A DNA stretch of 64,000 bases. Source: Agrobacterium tumefaciens (GTDB lineage Bacteria > Pseudomonadota > Alphaproteobacteria > Rhizobiales > Rhizobiaceae). A program made the translations under genes and the position numbers. The notes beneath the pieces are model-generated. The model made no database searches and had not been told where the DNA came from. It saw nothing but the letters and a program-made list of their open reading frames with translations. The stretch is from the NCBI GenBank assembly GCA_025560025.1, contig CP048486.1, positions 806,001 to 870,000 on the forward strand, read 5' to 3'. Below are positions 18,440 through 25,958 of the stretch, piece by piece (position 1 is the stretch's first letter; each line of letters opens with the position of its first letter).

Positions 18440-20421
18440 CGTCTTTTCGCCCACCTGTTTTCGACTGGTTTCTTCACCGGCAGAGGTGGCACGATCGGAG
18501 ATTGCTCCGGCGGTACCCTCTCTGCCACTTGCTGGCTTTCCGGCGACAAAAGGTCGACCGGTGTTGCAGGTTCATATTTCGCGCGGAGCGCAGCCCACTG
18601 GCTTTTGGTCAGGCGAGAGATGCCGAGGTGTTCAGCCATCGCCATCGCGTAGATGCGGCAATCAAGAAAGTGGTTATGCTCTCGACGAGGCATCCACTCT
18701 TCGTGCAGCTTGCCCTTCACCATCTTCTGGCTGAAATATTCCGCAGTCAGCTGCTGAAAATACTCCTCGCCCAGATCCATATGGAAATGGCAGTAACCTG
18801 GTGGATCTGTCGCTTCACCCGAACGCAAACCGGTTTTGTGAAGGTTTCCGTAGAACTCCGCCTTCAACGCCCAGGTGCCGACCGGCCACGACATAGCCGA
18901 ACCATGCCTCTTGCGTTTTCCACGCTTGTTTACGGATTTGCGCACAGGTGGGCTAATCGCAGCGACGCCACGCCCTGGCATACCCTTGATGGCGTACGCA
19001 TTCGGGCGCCGCCGACACCATTCGAGCACCTGAGTAGGTCGGTACCCACTGTCGACAGCCAAAGCTTCGATCTTGCGCAGGACACCGTGGCTGTCAGGAA
19101 ATTCCTGTTCACAAAATTCTTCGAGAAGGAGCCACGCGCCGCCTTGTGGATTATCCGTCGCACCTTCGAAGAACTCAGCGAAAACATTCCAGCTCTGGCG
19201 ATCTTCTGCGAAGACAACGCCCTCACAGTAAATGCCGTAGGACTGAACGTCAGCACCGGCAACAAAGAGTAGACCACCAGCTGGAATTGTGCCCGCGAGG
19301 TATTCTTCCCGTCGCTCCATAAGCCGTTGATGATCGGGGGCATTCCCTTTCATCTGGTAGGGCTTGGCGCAAATCAGATTGGAATAATCCTTTGCGCCCG
19401 CCTCGCCCTTGGCCTCATATTTGATCTTGTCTTCCGCGATGGCCTCATAGGACATCATGAGCGACATGAAGGCATCCACATGGAAGCCGGGATGCCTGTC
19501 CGGACCCGTTATCGTCGGAATATAGCGCCCTTGCTGCACAGCAGGGACACGCTCCATTTCCGAAATGTGATGCGTGCAACTAACACACCGCATAACCGTC
19601 TTATGCAGATGCTCCCGATTTATCAGAAGATTGGCATCTTCCTGAACCTGCTCGGTACCGCACTCCGGACAGCGGATGTACCAGAAACGTTGATCCGAAC
19701 GGCGAAAATCACGGTCAATGCGGCAATGGCCCGGACCTTCTCCGAGCGCGTCACCGCTATCGAGTTCCGGTGTCGAAAGCCCAAATATCTTGTAGGTTTT
19801 CTGCCGACGAAACGCAGTGAAGCGACCGAAGAACAGGTTTTCCGGATCCGCTCCGTTAGGAAGCGTCTGCCATTTTGAAACCTCGTCCTTCACCCCGAAG
19901 CGGGTCGTCTTGGCCGAAAGGTCCATAACGGTATTGGCGTTCGCCAGATAAAGCGATCCGCCGGGAAACTTCTTTTCGTAAGTCGTAGATCCTACCCCGG
20001 ACCGGCTGGTCGTCGGCATGATGATCTGTTTTCCGGTATGCTTCTGCCAGGCGTCAATGAGCGGCTGAAGCTTGCCAGAATTGATATCCTGCAGGGTATC
20101 GAGACCCGGCACGCCGTAAATCGAGTTGTCCGGGCAGGTCTCTGCAATGTAGAGCATCCACGCCAGCGCCAGAATTGAGACGCCGGTCTGTTGCGATTTT
20201 CGAACCGTTACCTCTGTGCATGGATGCTCAAGACTGAGGCACTGCGCGATTTCGACGAGATACGGCGCATCTTCGGCCGACCATAAATCTCCCTTTTTTG
20301 GACCATCCACGAGAACGATGTTTTGAGGAAGATACACGTCAAAGGGGACTGGAGCCTCACTCCGGATTGTTCGCGCCAAGGCTGAAGACACAAGGCGAAA
20401 GGCCCCGGGATGCACCGTCAT
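18436..20421 (-). CDS. Terminase large subunit (lambda gpA family)
   Basis: 661 aa, full length for the family. N-terminal ATPase with the Walker-A-like VRKSQQTGVSILALAW and later SAKTTRFGVKDEVSKW region; a Cys cluster (IRCPECGTEQ ... RCVSCTHHI) as in gpA; C-terminal nuclease with RREHNHFLDCRIYAMAMAEHL. gpA-type terminases cut at cos sites, suggesting cohesive ends rather than headful packaging. Coupled to the small subunit by ATGA. Confidence 0.95.
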   Translation of the reverse strand: MTVHPGAFRLVSSALARTIRSEAPVPFDVYLPQNIVLVDGPKKGDLWSAEDAPYLVEIAQCLSLEHPCTEVTVRKSQQTGVSILALAWMLYIAETCPDNSIYGVPGLDTLQDINSGKLQPLIDAWQKHTGKQIIMPTTSRSGVGSTTYEKKFPGGSLYLANANTVMDLSAKTTRFGVKDEVSKWQTLPNGADPENLFFGRFTAFRRQKTYKIFGLSTPELDSGDALGEGPGHCRIDRDFRRSDQRFWYIRCPECGTEQVQEDANLLINREHLHKTVMRCVSCTHHISEMERVPAVQQGRYIPTITGPDRHPGFHVDAFMSLMMSYEAIAEDKIKYEAKGEAGAKDYSNLICAKPYQMKGNAPDHQRLMERREEYLAGTIPAGGLLFVAGADVQSYGIYCEGVVFAEDRQSWNVFAEFFEGATDNPQGGAWLLLEEFCEQEFPDSHGVLRKIEALAVDSGYRPTQVLEWCRRRPNAYAIKGMPGRGVAAISPPVRKSVNKRGKRKRHGSAMSWPVGTWALKAEFYGNLHKTGLRSGEATDPPGYCHFHMDLGEEYFQQLTAEYFSQKMVKGKLHEEWMPRREHNHFLDCRIYAMAMAEHLGISRLTKSQWAALRAKYEPATPVDLLSPESQQVAERVPPEQSPIVPPLPVKKPVENRWAKRR

Positions 20422-21023
20422 GCGTCTTCATCCTCAATCAGCGGGTCGCTCTCGGGCGCTGTTTCCGCCAGAGCTTCGAGCTTGTCGGCGATGTCATTGC
20501 AAATATCGATTGCGATCTGACGAAGTAGCACGCGGACACCGTGAACCCCTTCTTTCGAAACGGCCAAAGCGATTGTGTCAGCCCGATTAGGAAGGCGCTT
20601 AACGATGGACTGAATTTCTCCGCCAATGATCGCAACAGCCTGATCGGTTCTGTCTTTGCGGATAAGAGCTCCGCAATCTTCCTGATGTCGGATCTTTTCG
20701 CGCCCGACTTTAAGCCATTCTGATTGCCGGCGCGCTTCGTCAAAACTGTTCTCATCTCGGAACGGAAGCTCCGGTGGAGACTTGCCGTCCGCCCTACCAT
20801 CTGGAGACCGAAGCGGCGCGGTTGCCTTGGCAGGGTTCACATGCCTCTGTCGATAGTGGTCATAGTGGGCAAGAGATACCGCGACCACCTGCCCCTGTGA
20901 GCCACGCTCAATCGGAGTGTCCGGGCGATCTTCCGCCAGCTTTTTCACGGTCTTGGAAACGGCAGCCTTGGAAACACCGTCCCGCGCAGCAATCTGCGCG
21001 ATGGACCACATCACATCGCTCAT
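20418..21023 (-). CDS. Terminase small subunit-like DNA-binding protein
   Basis: 201 aa from the ATG at 21023. N-terminal winged-helix type HTH (WSIAQIAARDGVSKAAVSKTVKKLAED), then a linker and a helical C-terminus (ALIRKDRTDQAVAIIGGEIQSIVKRL) like Nu1-type subunits. The frame stays open upstream to 21227; a start at 21170 with a GAGG site would add an AT-hook-like GRPRK and the repetitive LTGLTALTHGLT segment, so the true start is uncertain. Confidence 0.75.
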   Translation of the reverse strand: MSDVMWSIAQIAARDGVSKAAVSKTVKKLAEDRPDTPIERGSQGQVVAVSLAHYDHYRQRHVNPAKATAPLRSPDGRADGKSPPELPFRDENSFDEARRQSEWLKVGREKIRHQEDCGALIRKDRTDQAVAIIGGEIQSIVKRLPNRADTIALAVSKEGVHGVRVLLRQIAIDICNDIADKLEALAETAPESDPLIEDEDA

Positions 21024-21036
21024 CGTTGACCCGTTC

Positions 21037-21072
21037 GTTAACCCATGCGTTAACGCCGTTAACCCCGTTAAC
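21037..21072. repeat. Four GTTAAC repeats before terminase small subunit
   Basis: The palindrome GTTAAC occurs at 21037, 21049, 21058 and 21067, spacing 12, 9 and 9. It lies directly upstream of the chosen start of the small terminase gene, where packaging-protein binding sites (cosB-like) are located in lambda. A run of nine G follows at about 21158-21166. The 9-bp period is also three codons, so a coding repeat is the competing explanation. Confidence 0.5.
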
Positions 21073-21227
21073 CCAATTTTTTCAACTGTTTGACTGGCGG
21101 CTTTTCGGGGTCGTCCCGGCCCGCAGGGGGAGAAATCCCGGTACGGTCCCTTGACCCAGGGGGGGGGCATCGGACCCCCTCGAAGGTCATGATGACGCCT
21201 TGCCCAAGGGCTGCTCAATCCTTCCAT

Positions 21228-21494
21228 GGCGATGGCGACCGTTGAACGTTAGGTTCAAACCATCGGTCATTCAAAGGCATCTGCCCAGAGCGAGGCGGGC
21301 TGGTAATTCTGCGGCGAGAATGTCGCCCATACCTACAATGCAAGAAGGCGACCAATTGGCCGCCTTATCTGTCATCGTCGCATAGCTGTAGCACTGACCC
21401 TGAATCGGTGTCTCGCTCGGGAGACTGTCAGGGCTGGGTCCGGGCGCTAGAGCAAAAGCCCGCTAAGAACCGGATTGACCATGCGCATTTGTAC
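21228..21494. other. Intergenic region between NusG-like gene and terminase genes
   Basis: No gene is supported here. It holds an imperfect 22-bp palindrome at 21345-21366 (AAGGCG, CCAATTGG, CGCCTT) without a T tract, and GC-rich inverted segments around 21420-21470. Being the junction between early and late leftward genes, it is the natural place for a late promoter, an antitermination site or cos, but none can be defined from sequence alone. Confidence 0.4.
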
Positions 21495-22148
21495 TCACAC
21501 TTTTTCGAGCATGACAAGAGGCATGTTGAAGACCGTGGGCTTGCCGAAGATTTCGATGGTGACGACAGCATCACCTTGATCAGCGCCACCAAAGGCATCA
21601 ACCGCAACCTCAAAGCCGACGAATGGACCGCTGGTTATCCTGACCTTATCGCCCTTCCTGATGGCATCAGATCGACGGTTGTGATCATACACACCTTGTG
21701 CCGCCAACTCCTTGAACTGGCTTATCGATTCCGTATTTATCTTGACCGCAACCTCACCCGACATAATGATACTCTTGACGTGATCGAAGGTGAGGATACC
21801 CCGCAGCGCATAAGCATCTGCCACACAGAAAACGAACACTATGCCGTTGAAAACGGGCGTCGGTTTTGATGGAAGTATCTTATATCTACGCTTCCGCTCA
21901 GGTCCTTGCCGCATGATGACGCAGGCCTCTATACCTGCATCGATCATGGCATTTTCAACAATATTCTCCCGTCCGTACTCGACCTGAGCGATAATCCAAG
22001 CCGAATCGGAAACGCCATGCGCCCTCTCTTTCGATGCCGATTCGCGCTCATGGGCCACTCTCGCCGCCTCTTGCGCGATGCGATCTAGCTTCGCGAAGCC
22101 CTTGGGTGAGACGTAACCGCAGATATCTTCGAACTTATGCTGCATCAT
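21495..22148 (-). CDS. NusG/RfaH-like transcription elongation factor, phage-encoded
   Basis: 217 aa. After a ~45-residue extension there is a NusG N-terminal domain (SAWIIAQVEYGRENIVENAMIDAGIEACVIM ... NGIVFVFC), then a C-terminal KOW domain with RKGDKVRITSGPFVGFEVAV and VTIEIFGKPTVFNMPLVMLEKV. NusG-family proteins bind the RNA polymerase clamp and suppress pausing. Placed as the last early gene, 0.5 kb before the late operon, it is a candidate late antiterminator. It overlaps the replication gene by 14 bp. Confidence 0.85.
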   Translation of the reverse strand: MMQHKFEDICGYVSPKGFAKLDRIAQEAARVAHERESASKERAHGVSDSAWIIAQVEYGRENIVENAMIDAGIEACVIMRQGPERKRRYKILPSKPTPVFNGIVFVFCVADAYALRGILTFDHVKSIIMSGEVAVKINTESISQFKELAAQGVYDHNRRSDAIRKGDKVRITSGPFVGFEVAVDAFGGADQGDAVVTIEIFGKPTVFNMPLVMLEKV

Positions 22149-23361
22149 CGTTCCGTCCCTCGTTCAGTCTGGATTTGAAGTTCTCAATTGCGATGGACAC
22201 GGCCTCGTCGAGATCGTTCACGTCAGCGGGTATCGGCGGGAACTGGGCGAACTCCAGACGTTCCGGAGCAAGCGGCCATGGCCAGCATCGCTCCGCGTAG
22301 GCACGCTTCCATGCCTCCCATACAGGCCCGTTGACGGCGACCCGCTCAAAGTCCTTACTGATCTCGACAATGCGGTTCGTTACCGTGAAGCGCTTGCGCT
22401 CGATAAGCTGGACGGCCTCCGGCCAACCCTGCCTTTCCTTCTTATCGCGCCAGATCAGGTCCTTCTTTTCCGGCTTGTTCTCGATGATATTCTGCTCGAT
22501 AAGCGTCAGGGAGAGCGCCCGAACAGGAAGAAAAAGCTTCGTCATCAGGAGCGCGCGACCAGCGCGGGAAAACACTGAGACCATCTCCGTCGTCTCGGTC
22601 TGCGGTGATTGCACGCTCTGTTCCGCAAGCTTCACCCAGCGCCGTTCCTTCAGGTATTTGGCCGCAGAGCAGAGATATTTTCGACCGGTGGACAGGGCGA
22701 CGGCCTGATAGTTCTCCGAGTGAGCAAGCGCACTGGCCCGCTCATCTGGCGACAATGCGCCCCACTCCCGGCGCGCATCCGGCTCGCTGTCGTGGATCGC
22801 CGTCTTCCACGACAGGAAGAACCGCTTGAACGCCGTTTCGATCGCTTTCGGATTTTCTTCCTCATCCCCCAAATTGCCGCGCGCAGGCGCATCTCTCTCT
22901 ACTGAAGGTTCTATTGATGGTTCTATTACGGTTCGGGTGACATGGTGACACCCCTCTCCGCAGTCAGTGTCACCCGTCTCCGTCGTCGGTGTCACCCGTG
23001 TCATGGTGTCACCCGTCTGATCTGCCGGGATGACGGGTGACATGGTGTCACCCGTTGTTTCCGGCTGTTTTGCGTCCGGAAGGCGGTCAATGGCTCGCAT
23101 ATCGAAGTCATATCGTGTCGCCTCACCAGGGCGACCCGTGGCCTTCCTGACGATGATCAACAGGCCTTCGTTGACGAAATCGGCGAGAAGGCGCTGCACG
23201 GTCCGGACGGACAATTCTGTTTCCTGCGCCAGCGTTTCCACGGACGGCCAGATACCCTTGCCGTTATCGTCGGCGAAGTCAGCCAGCCGAACCGCCAGCA
23301 TCTTGCGGCTGCTGGAGCCAAGCTGCGCGCGGAACAGACGGCTCATGATGAGAATGCTCAC
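22135..23361 (-). CDS. Phage replication initiator with N-terminal HTH
   Basis: 408 aa from GTG at 23361 (GTGA overlap; ATG at 23346 is the alternative). The N-terminal ~95 residues form a winged helix of the HTH_36 type (GIWPSVETLAQETELSVRTVQRLLADFVNEGLLIIV). Residues ~102-143 are a Thr/Gly-rich linker encoded by a cluster of direct repeats. The C-terminal part has no recognised catalytic motif. The arrangement (origin repeats inside the initiator gene) is like lambda O. Confidence 0.75.
   Translation of the reverse strand: MSILIMSRLFRAQLGSSSRKMLAVRLADFADDNGKGIWPSVETLAQETELSVRTVQRLLADFVNEGLLIIVRKATGRPGEATRYDFDMRAIDRLPDAKQPETTGDTMSPVIPADQTGDTMTRVTPTTETGDTDCGEGCHHVTRTVIEPSIEPSVERDAPARGNLGDEEENPKAIETAFKRFFLSWKTAIHDSEPDARREWGALSPDERASALAHSENYQAVALSTGRKYLCSAAKYLKERRWVKLAEQSVQSPQTETTEMVSVFSRAGRALLMTKLFLPVRALSLTLIEQNIIENKPEKKDLIWRDKKERQGWPEAVQLIERKRFTVTNRIVEISKDFERVAVNGPVWEAWKRAYAERCWPWPLAPERLEFAQFPPIPADVNDLDEAVSIAIENFKSRLNEGRNDDAA
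22934..23055. repeat. Iteron cluster, putative phage replication origin
   Basis: GTGTCACCCGT occurs exactly at 22967, 22989, 23006 and 23045, with a two-mismatch copy (GTGACACCCCT) at 22945. Inverted copies (CGGGTGACA) start at 22934 and 23034, so the ends form near-perfect palindromes centred on ACATGGTG. The first spacings are 22 and 22 bp, two helical turns. It sits inside the initiator gene, as the lambda origin sits in gene O. Confidence 0.75.
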
Positions 23362-23669
23362 TTCACACCGCCTTTCCGCGCCAGCGTCTCCATGAAGGTG
23401 CGGGCGGCGTTCAGCAGGTGCTCGACATCGGCCGGCAGGCGCCCGAAGCGATCCCGCACCGTCAGCAGCGCCGAGATCTCCAGATCGACAAGCTGTTCAC
23501 CGCGCATAAACCCGGCCTTTCGCAGGGCGCGGTAAATGGCGGTTTGCTCGCGATAAAAGGTGAATGTCGGGATGTTGAGCAGCCACCGCGCCCGCTCCGC
23601 ATCCGTCCTGCAATCCTGTAACTGTTCGATAACCGGCGAAATCCCCGTCACGACCGGCCCCCTTTCCAT
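23358..23669 (-). CDS. Hypothetical early protein
   Basis: 103 aa, overlapping its neighbours by 22 bp upstream and 4 bp downstream (GTGA). Contains CRTDAERARWLLNIPTFTFYREQTAIYRALRKAGF followed by a helical C-terminus. It sits directly before the replication initiator in the operon, suggesting a replication-related role, but no family is recognised. Confidence 0.6.
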   Translation of the reverse strand: MERGPVVTGISPVIEQLQDCRTDAERARWLLNIPTFTFYREQTAIYRALRKAGFMRGEQLVDLEISALLTVRDRFGRLPADVEHLLNAARTFMETLARKGGVK

Positions 23670-24211
23670 AATTCGAAGTCCGAGCGCAGGTCGATAAACG
23701 CCGCCTGCGCCCGCTCCTCACGATTGAGTTGTGTCTTGCTGGTGATGCCGATCAGACTTTTCAGGACCGTATCGGCATGTTCCTTGTTGTGGATGGTGCG
23801 CGACTGGGCGGGATGCTGCCGCTGCTCAAGAAATCGATGAAACAGCGTATCCGCGCACAACATGGCCGCATTTGCGGCGAAATCGCCCTCGCGCAAGCGG
23901 CTGGTCAGCTGGCGTTCCGGCGGCTGGCTTTGACCGCTTCGAAAGGCAATCTTGGCGCGCTCCCGCAGGGTCAGGAAGAGGATGGTGTTTTCCAGCGCCC
24001 CGGTCAGTAGCTCGATTTCATCCGGCAGGGCGTCCGCATAGAGCGTGCCGAGGATGACGCTCTCACCCGTCGAGCGCCGCGCGATGATATGCGTCTGGTC
24101 ACCATCGGCATCGATCCGCCACCTGTCGCCCTTGCAGCGTCGGGTGATATCCTCCAAACGCGCGACGCGGGCCTTTTCACGCTGGCGATTTTCCTGCTCG
24201 CGCACCGTCAT
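23648..24211 (-). CDS. Hypothetical early protein
   Basis: 187 aa from ATG at 24211, in an ATGA overlap with the methyltransferase-like stop. N-terminal helix MTVREQENRQREKARVARLEDITRRC, middle HIIARRSTGESVILGTLYADALPDEIELLTGALENTILFL, C-terminal REERAQAAFIDLRSDFELWK. No known family recognised. Confidence 0.6.
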   Translation of the reverse strand: MTVREQENRQREKARVARLEDITRRCKGDRWRIDADGDQTHIIARRSTGESVILGTLYADALPDEIELLTGALENTILFLTLRERAKIAFRSGQSQPPERQLTSRLREGDFAANAAMLCADTLFHRFLEQRQHPAQSRTIHNKEHADTVLKSLIGITSKTQLNREERAQAAFIDLRSDFELWKGGRS

Positions 24212-24954
24212 GCCGCCACCCCAAGGGCGTATCCGCCCCATTGCAGCGCCATGGCGGCAGCGATACCCGGTTGCGTCTGCGACCGGATTTTCCAGCGGTC
24301 TGCACCTGGCGATGCTCGATGAACAACGGACCATCGCTTGTGCTCGTCAGTTCCCGCCTTGGGCGGAACCAGCCTGTTTGTCGCCACGAGTGACGGCAGG
24401 CCCCGAAGATAAAAGGATGTCGCCTTGAAGGACGGATCACCGAAATGCCATGGCTGCACCGTCTGGGCGGCCTTGTGATAGTTCCGGATCCGCTCCTTGG
24501 CATGCCGGTGCATGACAGGGTTTTCCACGGCGATGCGCGGTATCGGCGCATTCCAGCAGTCGGAAAACAGCGCAGCGCCCTCATCAAGAAGCCGCCACAT
24601 GATGGAAAGCCGGTCCTCGCGGGACAGAACGGCCCAAACCTCCCGTTCCGCGTCCGTCGCCTCATTCGGGGCATTCTTCGGCGGATCGACCAGCCATCGA
24701 ACGCCGGAGTTGCAAAGTCGGGTGCATGGCGGATGCATGACGGCCAGCAAATCCCAGCCTTCGTGCAGGATGTCGCGGATGTCGCAGATGATATGCCGGT
24801 TGCTGCCATCATCCGCCGGCAACAGGTCGCAGGACCAGACATCATGCCCCAATGCCGCAAAGGCGCGGCGAACGACGCCCGAGGTTTCGCAGCCGATCAG
24901 AACCTTGAGCGGCTTTGCGATTTTCAGGGAGGATTCTAGGAAGGCAACCGTCAC
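24208..24954 (-). CDS. Cytosine DNA methyltransferase-like protein
   Basis: 248 aa from GTG at 24954 (GTGA overlap with the preceding stop). Opens with a SAM-binding style LKVLIGCETSGVVRRAFAALGHDVWSCDLL, then AVMHPPCTRLCNSGVRWLVDPP and RIAVENPVMHRH, which parallel C5-MTase motifs I, IV (PC) and VI (ENP). The PPCTxL form is common in phage proteins and the rest of the C5-MTase signature is weak, so catalytic activity is uncertain. May also be a non-catalytic or N4-type enzyme. Confidence 0.7.
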   Translation of the reverse strand: MTVAFLESSLKIAKPLKVLIGCETSGVVRRAFAALGHDVWSCDLLPADDGSNRHIICDIRDILHEGWDLLAVMHPPCTRLCNSGVRWLVDPPKNAPNEATDAEREVWAVLSREDRLSIMWRLLDEGAALFSDCWNAPIPRIAVENPVMHRHAKERIRNYHKAAQTVQPWHFGDPSFKATSFYLRGLPSLVATNRLVPPKAGTDEHKRWSVVHRASPGADRWKIRSQTQPGIAAAMALQWGGYALGVAA

Positions 24955-25958
24955 TCGCACGCCCCCCACTGATTACAGGAGGTGTTGAAGTCGGCCCGCA
25001 TGAGCGCGAGGCCGTCATATTGCAGGCCGCCACGCGATGTCTTCGACCACTCAACGCGCGCACGGATACCTGTTCGCCCGAGCGACCAATCATAATCTTC
25101 ATTTTCCCAGCCGCACGCCAGGAGTGGATCGTCGGTAACATTGAAGAATGTGGAATTGCCTCTCTTGCTGACGCTGGAAACGAGGGCTTCCCATTCCTCT
25201 ATCTTGTCTATGTGGTCTGGAAATCGTTCTGCAATGGCGCGCATTTCGTCTTTGCGGCACATGATGCAAGGCATGCATCCAACACGCCCCATCCCGGAAT
25301 CGTAAAGCGGATTCCAAGGAACGGAATGCTTGCGATGGAAGTCGAAAACTTCTTCTTCCAGCCATTCAATAAGCGGTCGATAAGCATATGCTGTCCAGCT
25401 TTCGCCCGCCCGCCGATCTGCGGCGGGAAGCGAGAACGGAACAGGGTTGATACGCTGGAGCCGAGGCAAGTCACGGCGCGCAATACTCTCTTGGTGGCGA
25501 ACGCCCTGCCATGAGATCAGCGTATTACCAGACTCAAGGATTGGGCGCTGGACCGTTTCGAACATCGGCACCAGCTTGAGTTCGTCCGTACAAAAACGGG
25601 TTTTGGATGAAGGGAATCGCGTTTTCCAAAGGCAAAGGTCAAGGAAGGGATTGCCGGTCGGATGCAGCAGCGCAAGTGCCCTCTCCACCTTGTCCATCGG
25701 CACGCCCTCGACGGGCCAGACGCGGGCAACGTATTCTCGCTTCTTGGCAAGCTTGGCGGTAAAATCTGCCTTCACCCACTCGATTTCAGGCCCGCCAGTC
25801 CGCCCCGGCAGTTCCCGCACGAAATCATAGGTCCATTCATGCTCGTTGCCGGTATCGGCAAAGACGGCGCGAAACGGCAGACCGCGTTCCATGGCGCGGA
25901 GATAGAGCGCCGTCGAATCCTTGCCGCCCGAAACGGAAACCACATGCGAAAGCGTCAT
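24951..25958 (-). CDS. PAPS-reductase-family protein (PP-loop)
   Basis: 335 aa from ATG at 25958 (ATGA overlap). The N-terminus SHVVSVSGGKDSTALYL is the PP-loop ATP-pyrophosphatase motif. A Cys cluster GRVGCMPCIMCRKDEM lies at about two-thirds of the length and could bind Zn or FeS. Relatives include PAPS reductase, FAD synthetase-like phage proteins and DndC, which inserts sulphur in DNA. No assimilatory sulphate context exists here; neighbours are DNA methyltransferases, so a nucleic-acid modification role is an inference. Confidence 0.8.
   Translation of the reverse strand: MTLSHVVSVSGGKDSTALYLRAMERGLPFRAVFADTGNEHEWTYDFVRELPGRTGGPEIEWVKADFTAKLAKKREYVARVWPVEGVPMDKVERALALLHPTGNPFLDLCLWKTRFPSSKTRFCTDELKLVPMFETVQRPILESGNTLISWQGVRHQESIARRDLPRLQRINPVPFSLPAADRRAGESWTAYAYRPLIEWLEEEVFDFHRKHSVPWNPLYDSGMGRVGCMPCIMCRKDEMRAIAERFPDHIDKIEEWEALVSSVSKRGNSTFFNVTDDPLLACGWENEDYDWSLGRTGIRARVEWSKTSRGGLQYDGLALMRADFNTSCNQWGACE

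Noticed and set aside
22934..23055. CRISPR-like array
   Set aside because: Repeats are 11 bp with 6-28 bp gaps and lie in a coding linker; they fit iterons, and no Cas gene is present.
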